From: Deinococcus rubellus
GTDB taxonomy: Bacteria > Deinococcota > Deinococci > Deinococcales > Deinococcaceae
Length of the DNA: 64,000 bases
Reading direction: 5' to 3'
Assembly (NCBI RefSeq): GCF_025244745.1
Contig: NZ_CP104213.1
Span: 2,977,812-3,041,811 of the forward strand
Part shown: one piece after another, positions 10,729-20,045 of the stretch
Numbering within the stretch: position 1 is the first letter of the stretch
How the letters are laid out: the number at the start of each line of letters is the position of its first letter
Program-made: the position numbers and the translations under genes
The notes under the pieces: model-generated
Databases searched by the model: none
Told to the model about the DNA's origin: nothing
The model's input: the letters and a program-made list of their open reading frames with translations, nothing else

Positions 10729-11088
10729 TTAGCGCAGGCCTCTGGCGTTCCCGGGTCTGGGCGGCAGGTTCAGCCGCTCGCGGTGCAAGGCTTCGAGTTC
10801 GGTCAGTTCAGCGCTGTAGTCGTGATCGGCGGGCTTGCCGGGATCGGAGCTGAGTTCGTCCAGCAGCTCAAGCCCAAAAGCGTCCGGACCGCTCTCTTTC
10901 CAGCGCCGCTGAATGTCCTTGTCGGGGTACAGCCCTGCGTCGAGCTGAAAGCGCACACGGTTGAGACTGCCCTCCACATGCGGACTCCAGTCGGTCATCA
11001 CCTGACCCGACGCCAGGCAGCGCAGGACGTAGATACCCATTTTTGGGGTGAAGTTCTTGTAGGCGCGGGGCCGGATCGTCTGGGTCAT
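10729..11088 (-). CDS. GIY-YIG-like small protein
   Basis: About 119 residues. The segment MGIYVLRCLASGQVMTDWS followed by SLNRVRFQLDAG resembles the GIY-YIG-related proteins common in Firmicutes, in which the first motif reads GIY and the second YIG is replaced. Only part of the nuclease catalytic set is visible, so nuclease activity is doubtful. The ATG at 11088 has GGAG upstream. It lies between rlmH and the aminopeptidase gene on the same strand. Confidence 0.75.
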   Translation of the reverse strand: MTQTIRPRAYKNFTPKMGIYVLRCLASGQVMTDWSPHVEGSLNRVRFQLDAGLYPDKDIQRRWKESGPDAFGLELLDELSSDPGKPADHDYSAELTELEALHRERLNLPPRPGNARGLR

Positions 11089-11112
11089 GTTGGTTGCTCC
11101 ATCCACTTTGTT

Positions 11113-12381
11113 TCAGGTCGTCAGGCCCTCGATGGCCCACTCGCCGCCGCGCATTAGCGGCGCGCGGCGGCCGCCTTCGTGCAGGCCGTCCACGTTCATG
11201 CTGGGCGTGCCGATCATCCAGTCCACGTGGATCAGCGAATCGTTGCCGCCACTCGCAGCGGGGTCGGCGCTGAAGGTGAATTCGTAGGCGCGGCCCAGAG
11301 CGATGTGCGAGGCGGCGTTCTCGTCGAAGAGGGTGTTGTAGAAGAGCCGACCGATCTGCGCGACAGGCGCGCTGGCCGCGACCAGGGCCACTTCCCCGAT
11401 ACGGCGCGCGCCCTCGTCGGTGTCGAGCAGCTTGAGAAACGTCGCCTCGCCTTTGCTGGCACTGCCCTCCACGATCTGGCCGCCCGCGAAGCGCACCCGG
11501 ATACCCTCCACGATTTCGCCCCTGACCAGCAGCGGCTTGCTGGCCACCGCCACGCCGTCCACCCGGTCCCGGTGCGGCGCGGTGAACACCTCGTCGGTGG
11601 GCAGATTCGGCACGATCCGCACGCCTGCTGCCGTGGTGTCCTCCACTCCGGCCCACAGGTGGCCGTCCGCCAGGCCCACCGTCAGGTCGGTCTCGCCGTC
11701 AGGATCGGAGAAGTGCAGCGCCTGGAAGTGCTGAGTATTCAGGAAGTCGCGCACTGCCCCCAGCCGGACGATGTGGGCCTGCCAGGCCGCCACCGGGTCG
11801 GGTGCGTCGGCCCGCGTCACCCTGAAGATGTCGCGCCACAAAGCCGACACCGCCTGCGCCTCACCCAGTTCGGGGTACACCTTCGTGGCCCAGGCCGGAA
11901 TGCTGATGCCGCCGATGCTCCAGGCCACCTCGAAACCCATCATCTTCTGGCTGACCGGCCTCATGGCCTGTGCCCGCCGCTTGGCGCTGATGGCTTGGCG
12001 CTCGGCATCGGCCCCGGCCATGATGGTGGGATCGGAGCCGTCCAGGGCCAGAAACGAGTAGCCGTCCTCAATCATCTTGAGGCTCTCGTCGATCAGCCAG
12101 CCGGGCAGGTATTCAATCGCCGCGTCCGACGCCTCGTCGATTCGCAGACGGGCCAGGTGCTCGTCGTGGTAGCGCACCACCACGCTCTCGGCTCCGGCGC
12201 GGTAGGCGCTGCGGGCCACCAGACGGGCCAGTTCGGCGGCCTCCAGCGGCGCGTTGACGAGCAGCTTGCCGCCCGGCTGGAGGTTGACGCCCACCCGGAC
12301 AAGCAGTTCGGCGTACCCGGCGAGCTGAGTCTGGAAATCCTGGGCGGCGGCAGGCAAAGTCAGGGAAGTCATGCCGTTCAT
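11113..12381 (-). CDS. Aminopeptidase, M29 family (thermophilic AmpT/AmpS type)
   Basis: 422 residues. Typical M29 landmarks are VRVGVNLQPGGKLLVNAP near the N terminus, NLPTDEVFTAPHRDRVDG with a metal-binding glutamate, and a C-terminal GGNDSLIHVDWMIGT with histidine and aspartate ligands. These are cytoplasmic double-metal exopeptidases that trim N-terminal residues. A GGGAGGG ribosome site precedes the ATG at 12381. Confidence 0.93.
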   Translation of the reverse strand: MNGMTSLTLPAAAQDFQTQLAGYAELLVRVGVNLQPGGKLLVNAPLEAAELARLVARSAYRAGAESVVVRYHDEHLARLRIDEASDAAIEYLPGWLIDESLKMIEDGYSFLALDGSDPTIMAGADAERQAISAKRRAQAMRPVSQKMMGFEVAWSIGGISIPAWATKVYPELGEAQAVSALWRDIFRVTRADAPDPVAAWQAHIVRLGAVRDFLNTQHFQALHFSDPDGETDLTVGLADGHLWAGVEDTTAAGVRIVPNLPTDEVFTAPHRDRVDGVAVASKPLLVRGEIVEGIRVRFAGGQIVEGSASKGEATFLKLLDTDEGARRIGEVALVAASAPVAQIGRLFYNTLFDENAASHIALGRAYEFTFSADPAASGGNDSLIHVDWMIGTPSMNVDGLHEGGRRAPLMRGGEWAIEGLTT

Positions 12382-12439
12382 GCTACCCTCCCGCCGCTGT
12401 GGGCTGCCGGTACACGCCCTTCTCGCGCTTCAGCAGCCG

Positions 12440-12812
12440 CGCATGATAAGTTCGCGGCGCAGCGTGAAGAAGCCGGGATGGTACGCGCCCAGCCGTTCGT
12501 TAGCCCGGCCTTGTCGAGCTGGGCCAGGTGGCGGCTGACGGTGGCCGCCGAGAGACTCAGGAGTTGCGAGAGATCTTCGCTGCTGGGCGCTGCTCAAACC
12601 TGCTCCCGCTGGCCTGACTCCTGCCGATCTGACTCTCGCTGATTTGAACGGCGCTGGCGCTCAGCCACCCTGAATCCGGCCCGGTGAATCTCCAGCGCGC
12701 TCCCGGGCGTATCCAGCCGCACGCGGACCCTGGCGGCCCCAGGTTCGTCGCCCTCGGTGCGGGCCAGTGCTCCGCCGCGCCAGGCGTTGACGAGCAGGCG
12801 CTGAATCGTCAT
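12440..12812 (-). pseudogene. Degenerate ArsR-type helix-turn-helix regulator
   Basis: On the minus strand the frame from about 12590 down to 12440 encodes SSEDLSQLLSLSAATVSRHL followed by AQLDKAGLT, a clear ArsR-type winged helix-turn-helix. It is preceded in the same frame by a TGA at 12594-12596, which ends a 72-codon reading frame starting at 12812. The downstream frame has no good stop context, and a frameshift would be needed near 12480 to reach FFTLRRELIMRGC in another frame. I therefore read it as a broken regulator gene. It could instead be a short intact protein plus unrelated sequence. Confidence 0.5.
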
Positions 12813-12933
12813 CTCAAAAACTCAGCGGGATCAGTGCTACTCATTTCGATGTTCCTCGAAACAAATCGAGTCCACTTCAGACTCCTTCGGAGTGGGCCAC
12901 CTGGCCTGGCCGGGGCAGCGCTAGGCTTGCACT

Positions 12934-13356
12934 ATGTGGCACCAGACTGAACTGATCCTGCGCCCGCATCCGCGCGGCTTTCACCTGATCACCCGCGAGG
13001 TGGTGGCCGCCCTACCGGAACTTGCCAGCCTACGGATCGGCCTGCTTCACGTTTTCATTCAGCACACCAGCGCTTCTCTCACCGTCAACGAAAATGCCGC
13101 GCCAGACGTGCGGCGCGACTTCGAGCGCCACTTCAACCACAGTGTGCCGGACGGCTGGGCCGGGTTCGAGCACACCCAGGAGGGCGACGACGACATGGCG
13201 GCCCACATCAAGGCCAGCTTGCTGGGACCCAGTCTGAGTCTGCCGGTGCGGGACGGGCGACTGGCCCTGGGACGCTGGCAGGGCCTGTATCTGTGCGAAC
13301 ACCGGGACCGGGGCGAAGCGAGGTCGCTGCTCCTGACACTGACGGGCGAGCCGTGA
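12934..13356 (+). CDS. YjbQ / UPF0047 family protein (secondary thiamine-phosphate synthase type)
   Basis: 140 residues, normal length for the family. Diagnostic segments are LLHVFIQHTSASLTVNENA, with conserved His, Thr and Glu, the middle motif GDDDMAAHIKASLLG, and LGRWQGLYLCEHRD at the end. E. coli YjbQ has weak thiamine-phosphate synthase activity, but its true role is unsettled. A -10 TAGGCT at 12922-12927 ends 6 bases before ATG, so the message is probably leaderless. Confidence 0.92.
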   Translation: MWHQTELILRPHPRGFHLITREVVAALPELASLRIGLLHVFIQHTSASLTVNENAAPDVRRDFERHFNHSVPDGWAGFEHTQEGDDDMAAHIKASLLGPSLSLPVRDGRLALGRWQGLYLCEHRDRGEARSLLLTLTGEP

Positions 13357-13503
13357 AGGAGTGGTGAGGGCTGCGCCGCCCGCCCGCTCACCGGGACGCG
13401 TGATAGGCTGAGACAGCCGCGCACCGCGAGCGCGCTCAGTCGCCCCGGTCACGACAATTCAGCTTTTTCCCGTCTCCCGGTTTCATTGAAAGGGAGTGAG
13501 GCC

Positions 13504-13572
13504 ATGTTGCGGCTGAGTTCCTCCGGCCTGAACCAGCCCGCCCGGCTTCCAGAGCGGTGCGGCGCACGCTGA
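13504..13572 (+). CDS. Possible 22-codon leader peptide
   Basis: AAGGGAGTGAGG lies just before an ATG at 13504 that opens a 22-codon frame ending in TGA at 13570-13572. The ribosome site is stronger than most in this window. The frame overlaps a perfect 9-bp hairpin (13541-13579) whose second arm begins at the stop codon. It lies 112 bases before the hypothetical gene at 13685. This arrangement resembles a leader peptide, but the coding status is inferred only from the ribosome site and position. Confidence 0.35.
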   Translation: MLRLSSSGLNQPARLPERCGAR

Positions 13573-13579
13573 AGCCGGG
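13541..13579 (+). promoter_or_regulatory. Hairpin over the end of the short leader frame
   Basis: Arms CCCGGCTTC (13541-13549) and GAAGCCGGG (13571-13579) are perfectly complementary, with a 21-base loop. No T-run follows, so it is not a simple intrinsic terminator. Confidence 0.4.
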
Positions 13580-13684
13580 CGACCCGAACCCGGCCTCCCC
13601 CGCTCAGGATTGTTCACCGAGTCTATATTCGTTCTCATTTCCCCGCGCCCTTCCCAGGAGGGAAACGCCACAAGGAGCCTTGCC

Positions 13685-14032
13685 ATGCCGCATTCCACCG
13701 AGCCGGTCACCGCCCCCGAAACCGCTGTCACCCGCACCCCAGGCCGCGCCCCGCTGCGCAAACTGCGCGGGCATTACCGGGCCACCCAGCGCAACGGTGG
13801 GTATTATCTCCAGATTCCCGAAGCGTACTCGCCTGCCGGAGTGGTGACTGAGGACTGGGCCGCCGATCTGGTGACGCTGCGCGAGACATTGGAGGCGCGA
13901 CTCGATCCCCGTGTGGAGGTCACCACACAGGTGGGCGCGCTGCTGTGGCGCTTCAACGCGACCAACGGCAGCCTCAACACCAGCGCCAGCTTCCAGGGCC
14001 GGGCGCAGGCGTTGCCCAAAACGGTGGCGTAA
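13685..14032 (+). CDS. Hypothetical protein
   Basis: 115 residues of unknown family. The first 25 residues are rich in Pro, Thr and Ala; the rest is probably a compact alpha/beta domain (GGYYLQIPEAY, WAADLVTLRETLEARLDP). A clear AAGGAG ribosome site lies before ATG 13685. It converges with the VIT transporter gene 12 bases downstream. A leader with a short reading frame and a hairpin precedes it. Confidence 0.65.
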   Translation: MPHSTEPVTAPETAVTRTPGRAPLRKLRGHYRATQRNGGYYLQIPEAYSPAGVVTEDWAADLVTLRETLEARLDPRVEVTTQVGALLWRFNATNGSLNTSASFQGRAQALPKTVA

Positions 14033-14044
14033 AAGTAGCCCTGC

Positions 14045-14590
14045 TCAGTTTCCTGCGCCCAGCCTGCCCAGCCAGACACCCACCGCAAACACCACGCCGC
14101 CGCCCACGATGACCTGCAAAACGGTCTGGGCCAGCGGGCTTTTCATGAAGTGGAATCGGACATAGGCGATGATCAGCAGCTCGACGACGACCACCACGTA
14201 GGCCAGCAGCAGGGCTGTGTGGAGGTCGGGAAGCAGGAACGGCAGGGTGTGGAGCATGCCGCCCAGCAAGGTGGCCACGCCAGTGATGACGCCGCGCCCG
14301 ATGGGTGTGCCGCGCCCCGACACCACCCCGTCGTCGGAGAGGGCCTCGGCCAGTCCCATGCTGATGGCCGCGCCGACTGAAGTTGCCAAACCGATGAAAA
14401 AAGCGTCCATTGGCTTGCCAGTAATTCCGGCGGTGGCGAAGATCGGCGCGAGGGTACTGACCGAGCCGTCCATCAGCCCCAGCAGAGCGGGCTGGACTTT
14501 TTGCAAAATGAAGGACTGGTTTTGACTGTCCTGCACGGGAGAGGCGTCCAGGTAGGGAGTGGAGGCGGCGGGGTTCGGCTTCTTGATCAT
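14045..14590 (-). CDS. VIT1/CCC1-family iron/manganese transporter
   Basis: 181 residues with about five hydrophobic segments. The first transmembrane motif [18 protein letters not shown] and the small-residue helix [22 protein letters not shown] match VIT family proteins, which move Fe2+ or Mn2+ out of the cytosol using protons. The usual ferritin-like or extended cytoplasmic domain is reduced. Expression is probably metal-dependent, because a near-perfect Fur-like palindrome lies between the -35 and -10 of its promoter. The -10 ends 6 bases before the ATG, so the mRNA is leaderless. Confidence 0.85.
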   Translation of the reverse strand: MIKKPNPAASTPYLDASPVQDSQNQSFILQKVQPALLGLMDGSVSTLAPIFATAGITGKPMDAFFIGLATSVGAAISMGLAEALSDDGVVSGRGTPIGRGVITGVATLLGGMLHTLPFLLPDLHTALLLAYVVVVVELLIIAYVRFHFMKSPLAQTVLQVIVGGGVVFAVGVWLGRLGAGN

Positions 14591-14596
14591 CCCGCG

Positions 14597-14625
14597 ACTC
14601 TATTCTTATTGAAAATCATTCTCAA
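14597..14625 (-). promoter_or_regulatory. Promoter of the VIT-family gene
   Basis: On the minus strand, TTGAGA (14620-14625) is followed after exactly 17 bases by TAGAGT (14597-14602), 6 bases before the ATG. Both boxes and the spacing fit a housekeeping sigma promoter producing a leaderless transcript. Confidence 0.7.
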
Positions 14626-14629
14626 TAAG
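14605..14629. promoter_or_regulatory. Fur-family operator
   Basis: A 25-bp palindrome reads CTTATTGAAAAT, then C, then ATTCTCAATAAG. Eleven of twelve arm positions pair, and its core resembles the Fur box (ATTGAxAAT-x-ATTxTCAAT). It covers the -35 box and most of the spacer of the VIT promoter, so a bound Fur, Mur or PerR-type protein would be expected to block transcription. Confidence 0.7.
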
Positions 14630-14694
14630 ATATCCCGAGCGGATTAGGGTGGATTGGCCCTGAGCAATACAAATGAGCAGCAGACAATCAGCGC

Positions 14695-14721
14695 GATCCT
14701 TTGACGGGACCGCGCCGATTG
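14695..14721. terminator. Imperfect hairpin after ftsH
   Basis: Arms CAATCAGCGCGATCC and its near-complement GGACCGCGCCGATTG (three mismatches) form a hairpin just beyond the ftsH stop. No T-run is present, so a terminator role is only suggested. Confidence 0.3.
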
Positions 14722-14746
14722 TTGACCAGATCTGACCGCCCGGCGG

Positions 14747-16675
14747 TTACGCCTTGCCCAGCGACACGCTGCTCAGCGTTCCCCCGGCCAGCACGGTGGC
14801 AAACTCGTCACCCGACAGGGTTTCGTGCTCAATGAGGGCCGTAACGATGCTGTGGGTGCGGTCCAGGTGGACGCGCATCAGCTCCAGCACCCGCTGATAC
14901 TGACTTTCGATCAGGGCCGAGACTTCCTCGTCAATGAGGCGGGCAGTGCGCGGGCCGTAGTTGCCGCTGACGAAGCCGCCCATATAGGGACTGGCCTCGC
15001 TGCTCAGCGACACCTTGCCGAGCTTCTCGCTCATGCCCCACTCGGTCATCATTCGGCGGGCGATGTTGGTGGCCTGCTGGAAGTCGTTCTGCGCTCCGGT
15101 GGTGACTTCCCCGAAGACGATCTGCTCGGCAGCCCGGCCCGCCAGCGCCACCGCGATCATGTCCTCAAGCGCCGCCTTGACGTAGTGAATCCGGTCCTCA
15201 CGCAGCGGCATCATGTAGCCCGCCGCCCGGCCACGCGGCACCACCGTCAGCTTATGGACGCGGTCCGCGTGCGGCAGCAGTTGCGCCGCCAGCGCATGCC
15301 CGACCTCGTGGTAGGCCGTCACCCGCCGGTCCTTCTCGCCAATGACCATGCTCCGGCGCTCCGGTCCCATCAGCACCCGGTCACGCGCCTCGTCGATGTC
15401 CTTGTTGGTAATCCGGTTGCGCTGCTCCCGCGCCGCCCCCAAAGCCGCCTCGTTCAGCAGGTTCTCCAGATCCGCTCCCACCATGCCCGGCGTCTGCTTG
15501 GCGATGGCCGCTAGGTCCACGCTCAGATCGAGGGGCTTTTTGCGGGCGTGAATCTTGAGGATGGTCTCGCGGCCCTTCACGTCCGGCGCGTCCACCACCA
15601 CCTGCCGGTCAAACCTGCCGGGCCGCAACAAGGCCGCGTCCAGCACATCGGGCCGGTTGGTCGCCGCCAGGATGATGACCTCGTGCGTCGTCCCGAACCC
15701 GTCCATCTCCACCAGCAACTGGTTCAGGGTCTGCTCACGCTCATCGTTCCCGCCCTGCATGCCCGAGCCGCGCTTGCGCCCCACCGCGTCGATCTCGTCG
15801 ATGAAGACGATGCACGGCGCAGCTTTGCGGGCCTGCTCGAACAGATCGCGCACGCGGGCCGCACCCACACCGACGAACATCTCCACAAAGTCGGAGCCAC
15901 TGATGGAGAAGTACGGGACTTTGGCTTCTCCAGCAACAGCTCTGGCCAGAAGTGTCTTGCCGGAGCCGGGAGGACCGACCAGCAAGATGCCGTGGGGGAT
16001 ACGGGCCCCCAGGGCGTGGTACTTCTCGGGATGCTTGAGGAAGTCCACGACCTCAGTGAGGTCGGCCTTGGCCTCGTCACAGCCTGCCACATCGCCGAAA
16101 TTGACCTTGATCTGCCCTTCCTGAACCACGTTGGCCTTCGACTTGCCGAACTGACTGGCCCCGCCGCCCTGATTACCGCGCGAGCTGCGCCACACCAGCA
16201 GCAGCACCAGCCCGATCAGCACCAGCGGCAGAAGCTGGGTAACCCAGCCGAACGGCGAGCCGCCGCCCACGATCTGGGTCGGCACGTTGGCCGCCCGCAG
16301 GATACCGAGGGTCTGGCCGGTGGGCGGCACCACCACGTCGAGCGGGCGGCCCTCGCCCTGCACGGTGGCCCGCAGGTTACCGTCGCCGTCGAGCACCACG
16401 TTGTTGACCTTGCCCGCCCGCACGTCGGCCAGAAACGCCGAGGCGCTGTACCCCTGATCGGCCTGCGCCGTCTGGACCACCTGCTGCACTGGGGAGGTCA
16501 GCACCGGAGAAGCCTGAGCTTGAGCCGCGCCGGACCCCAGCGTGCTCAGTCCCACCATGCCCAGCAGGGCTGCGCCCAGCAGCGCTCCCCGCCATCCGTG
16601 TCGGCGCTTGCTGCGGGTCTTGCCCGGAGTGCGCTGCGCCCGCCTGCCGCTCCCTGTGTTCCTGCCCGGTGTCAT
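14747..16675 (-). CDS. ftsH: ATP-dependent zinc metalloprotease FtsH
   Basis: 642 residues. After a basic N terminus there is a first membrane helix (about 29-50), a periplasmic domain of about 95 residues, a second helix ([16 protein letters not shown]), the AAA+ module and the M41 protease. Walker A is VGPPGSGKT, Walker [12 protein letters not shown], the pore loop is in SDFVEMFVG, and the second region of homology ends [13 protein letters not shown]. The zinc motif is HEVGH. It degrades misfolded and short-lived membrane proteins as a hexamer. A -10 TAGCAT (minus strand, 16681-16686) lies 5 bases before ATG. Confidence 0.97.
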   Translation of the reverse strand: MTPGRNTGSGRRAQRTPGKTRSKRRHGWRGALLGAALLGMVGLSTLGSGAAQAQASPVLTSPVQQVVQTAQADQGYSASAFLADVRAGKVNNVVLDGDGNLRATVQGEGRPLDVVVPPTGQTLGILRAANVPTQIVGGGSPFGWVTQLLPLVLIGLVLLLVWRSSRGNQGGGASQFGKSKANVVQEGQIKVNFGDVAGCDEAKADLTEVVDFLKHPEKYHALGARIPHGILLVGPPGSGKTLLARAVAGEAKVPYFSISGSDFVEMFVGVGAARVRDLFEQARKAAPCIVFIDEIDAVGRKRGSGMQGGNDEREQTLNQLLVEMDGFGTTHEVIILAATNRPDVLDAALLRPGRFDRQVVVDAPDVKGRETILKIHARKKPLDLSVDLAAIAKQTPGMVGADLENLLNEAALGAAREQRNRITNKDIDEARDRVLMGPERRSMVIGEKDRRVTAYHEVGHALAAQLLPHADRVHKLTVVPRGRAAGYMMPLREDRIHYVKAALEDMIAVALAGRAAEQIVFGEVTTGAQNDFQQATNIARRMMTEWGMSEKLGKVSLSSEASPYMGGFVSGNYGPRTARLIDEEVSALIESQYQRVLELMRVHLDRTHSIVTALIEHETLSGDEFATVLAGGTLSSVSLGKA

Positions 16676-16821
16676 ACGCCATGCTAAGGCGCGGCCCGGC
16701 CCGGCGACGAGCCAAGTATGACAATTCCGGCCCGCCGAAAATCCGGCTTCCCCGGCACCATATGAGAAAGGCCCGCGCAGGCTTCAGATTGAAATCAGGC
16801 TCAGGGGCGTATGCTGATTGT

Positions 16822-17313
16822 ATGCGTACTGCCTTTTTGCTCGGTTCACTGGCCCTCGGCCTCAGCGCCTGCACGGTCACGGTTCAGTCCAACACGGGCC
16901 TCAGCGGCTCGCGCAGCAATCTCATCAGCAGTCTGCGCCCAGACCGGGGCGAGGGAGCCAGCTACGCGGTGGGCAGCCGGGTACGCTTTAACCTAACCAC
17001 CCGCACGCCCGGCTACGTCACCCTCATCTCGCTCGATCCCAATGGACGCGGCGACGTGCTGATTCGCGGCGCAGCCGTGGGCGCGGGCACCACCACCTTT
17101 CCGCGCGCCGAGGACCGCGTCACCTATGACGTGACCACGCCGCGCGGTCTCCAGCGGGTGCGGGCCATCTTCACGCGGGCGCGCCCCAACGTGGACGTGG
17201 TGCTGCAAGGTCAGTACAACGGCGACACCTGGAACACCGTGACCAACTCATACCTGCGCCCCTACGCCGCGCCGGACCGCGACGTGCAGGAGACCTTCTT
17301 CTACATTCGCTGA
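16822..17313 (+). CDS. Lipoprotein with DUF4384-like domain
   Basis: 163 residues. The N terminus MRTAFLLGSLALGLSAC is a lipoprotein signal with lipobox LSAC. The mature part has YAVGSRVRFNLTTRTPGYVTLISLDPNG, which resembles DUF4384 domains of surface and caspase-like proteins. A -10 TATGCT (16810-16815) lies 6 bases before ATG, implying a leaderless message. A strong intrinsic terminator follows the gene. Confidence 0.8.
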   Translation: MRTAFLLGSLALGLSACTVTVQSNTGLSGSRSNLISSLRPDRGEGASYAVGSRVRFNLTTRTPGYVTLISLDPNGRGDVLIRGAAVGAGTTTFPRAEDRVTYDVTTPRGLQRVRAIFTRARPNVDVVLQGQYNGDTWNTVTNSYLRPYAAPDRDVQETFFYIR

Positions 17314-17329
17314 GACTGACCTTTCGTTG

Positions 17330-17365
17330 AGCGCCCCCTGCCTGTCGCGGCTGGGGGCGCTTTTT
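17330..17365 (+). terminator. Intrinsic terminator after the lipoprotein gene
   Basis: AGCGCCCC (17330-17337) pairs with GGGGCGCT (17354-17361) and a run of five T follows. It lies 17 bases after the lipoprotein stop codon. Confidence 0.85.
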
Positions 17366-17398
17366 CGTGGCCCGCACCGAAGGCGCTAAACTGAACGG

Positions 17399-18340
17399 AT
17401 GACCGCGCCCGATGCTTCTACCTCCCAGCCGCTCAGCTTTGCTGCCGCCAGCGCGCGGGTCGAGGCCTACGTGTCCCAGTTCGAGGAAGGCTACTTTCCG
17501 CCGCTGCTGCTGCTGGCCCGGCTGAGCGAGGAAGTCGGCGAGGTGGCCCGCGTGCTCTCGCACGAGAACGGCAAGACGCCCAAGCCCGGCGAGGCGGTGG
17601 GCGATCTGGAGCTGGAGCTGGCCGACGCCCTGTTCGTGATGGTGTGCATGGCCAACCAGCGCGGCCTGAGCCTGGAGCGCGGCTTCGAGCGGATGATGCA
17701 GAAAGTGGAAACGCGCGACGCCCGGCGCTGGACCCGCAAGGACGCCGCCGAACCCAGCGCTGCTGAAATCGGAGCCGCCCCATCCGGTGAAGACGCCACG
17801 CGCCACACGGAACCCGCCGCCGATCTCCGTTACCCGATTGGACCGATGCCTGACGTGCCGGAGGTGTCCAAACTGGCCCGCGACCAGGCCATCAGGGCCA
17901 TCGCCGCATTGCCTGCCGAGTTGCGCGCGGCAGTGGCCGACCTCAACGAGGCCCAGCTCGACGTGCCGTACCGGGAGGGCGGCTGGACGGTGCGCCAGCT
18001 CGTTCACCACATTGCCGACAGCCACCTCAACGCCTACACTCGGCTCAAGCTGGCGCTGACCGAGAAGCGCCCGACCATCAAGCCCTACGACGAGAGCGAG
18101 TGGGCCAGGCTGGCCGATTCGGCACTGCCGGTTGAGGTCAGCCTGAAGCTGCTGGACAACCTGCACCAGCGCTGGGCCACTGTGCTGGAGAGTCTCAGCG
18201 AGGCGCAGTGGGCACGCAGCTTCGTGCATCCGGGCAGCGGCAAGAATTTCACGCTGGCGCAGGCGGCCTTGCTGTACGGGTGGCACGGCCAGCACCACAC
18301 CGCCCACATTTTGCGGCTGCGCGAGCGGTGCGGCTGGTGA
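17399..18340 (+). CDS. MazG-like nucleotide pyrophosphohydrolase fused to a DinB/YfiT domain
   Basis: 313 residues with two domains. Residues about 10-115 carry the MazG all-alpha NTP-PPase metal motif, EExxE in [11 protein letters not shown] and ExxxD in [10 protein letters not shown]. After an acidic, Ala/Pro-rich linker (116-145), residues about 148-313 match the YfiT/BstA type of DinB domain, with histidines in LVHHIADSH and [12 protein letters not shown] that would bind one metal ion. YfiT-like proteins transfer bacillithiol in Firmicutes, and Deinococcus makes bacillithiol, so a detoxifying S-transferase role is plausible. A -10 TAAACT (17387-17392) lies 6 bases before ATG. Confidence 0.85.
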   Translation: MTAPDASTSQPLSFAAASARVEAYVSQFEEGYFPPLLLLARLSEEVGEVARVLSHENGKTPKPGEAVGDLELELADALFVMVCMANQRGLSLERGFERMMQKVETRDARRWTRKDAAEPSAAEIGAAPSGEDATRHTEPAADLRYPIGPMPDVPEVSKLARDQAIRAIAALPAELRAAVADLNEAQLDVPYREGGWTVRQLVHHIADSHLNAYTRLKLALTEKRPTIKPYDESEWARLADSALPVEVSLKLLDNLHQRWATVLESLSEAQWARSFVHPGSGKNFTLAQAALLYGWHGQHHTAHILRLRERCGW

Positions 18341-18362
18341 CTGGCAAACGGGTGACCGGCAC

Positions 18363-19099
<737 letters not shown>

Positions 19100-19100
<1 letters not shown>

Positions 19101-19140
19101 GAACTGGGAGCCGCCCAACGTGCAGGCGGCTCCCAGTTCT
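19100..19140. terminator. Bidirectional intrinsic terminator
   Basis: A perfect 16-bp stem (AGAACTGGGAGCCGCC and its complement) with a 9-base loop begins at the methyltransferase stop codon. It sits between convergent genes and can end transcription from both sides. Confidence 0.85.
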
Positions 19141-19151
19141 TCTCAGGCGAC

Positions 19152-19770
19152 TTACTTTTTCTGCAACAGTGCGATGTACGACTTAAGCGCGTCGGCCTGA
19201 CGGCCCTGCTTGAAGGGATTGAAGGGGCCGCTGCCGGGGCCGCCCCGTCCGGCCTGCTGGCCCTGGGCGTTCTGACCATTCTGGCCCTGACGGTTCTGGC
19301 CGCCGAACGCCCCGCCCGGCAAGCCTGGAATGCGAAATCCGCTGCCCTGGCCGTTGCCGCCCGCCTTCTGACGGGCCGCGCGGCGCTCCTCCTGGCGCTT
19401 GAGGTCCAGATCATCGAGAGCCGTCACCTGTTTATCCGTCAGGATCTTGTCCTCGATCTGGCTGAGGGTCTTGGTGGCGTCTGCCGCCGTGATGCTGGCC
19501 GCACTCTGCAACTTTTGCAGCAGCGGCAGCAGTTGCTTGGCCTGGGCCTTGGTCACGGCGTTGGCCTTGTTTTTTTTCCAGTTCGGACATCAGCGACACC
19601 CGGCTGGCGAGATCGAACACCGGCTGCATGGCCTGGAAGCGGGCGCGCTGGGCCGGGTCGAGCTGGCGCTGGGTACCCTGGCCCTGGACAGGCTGGCCCT
19701 GCTGGGCCGACGCCGCGCCCAGGAGCAGAATGGCGGAAAGCGAAAGGATTTTGAGGACAGTTCTGGACAT
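19152..19770 (-). pseudogene. Secreted protein gene with a frameshift in an A8 run
   Basis: Two overlapping minus-strand frames make one protein. The first starts at ATG 19770 after AAGGAG and has a signal peptide (LSLSAILLLGAASAQ). It is in frame up to an A8 run (T8 in the plus strand, 19568-19577), where the translation reads SELEKKQGQRR. The second frame continues the expected helix KNKANAVTKAQAKQLLPLLQ to the stop at 19152. With seven instead of eight A bases the two halves would join into about 206 residues. The C-terminal part is rich in Gly, Gln and Asn. The family is not known. The gene may be broken, a sequencing error, or expressed by slippage on the A run. Confidence 0.75.
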
Positions 19771-20045
19771 GGATGTGGACTCCTTGAAAGGCAAGAGGAT
19801 GGGTGCTGAACCGGACCAGTCCAGTCTTGGGCGTCCCTGTGCAGAAACGGCGAACAACCGACGCCGGGATGGTGAAGGGTTCCTCGCACGTGCCTTGTAC
19901 GGATTCCGATTAGATCGTGTTCAGCGTCCGTGTGCTGGACGCGATTTAATCCGACCAACGGGAGTAGGACAAGGTACTGGTTCTGCGTTGTGGAAGTGCA
20001 TCCCGCGCTTTTTGCGGGGTGTGCTGGAATTAAGCGGAACCAGTA

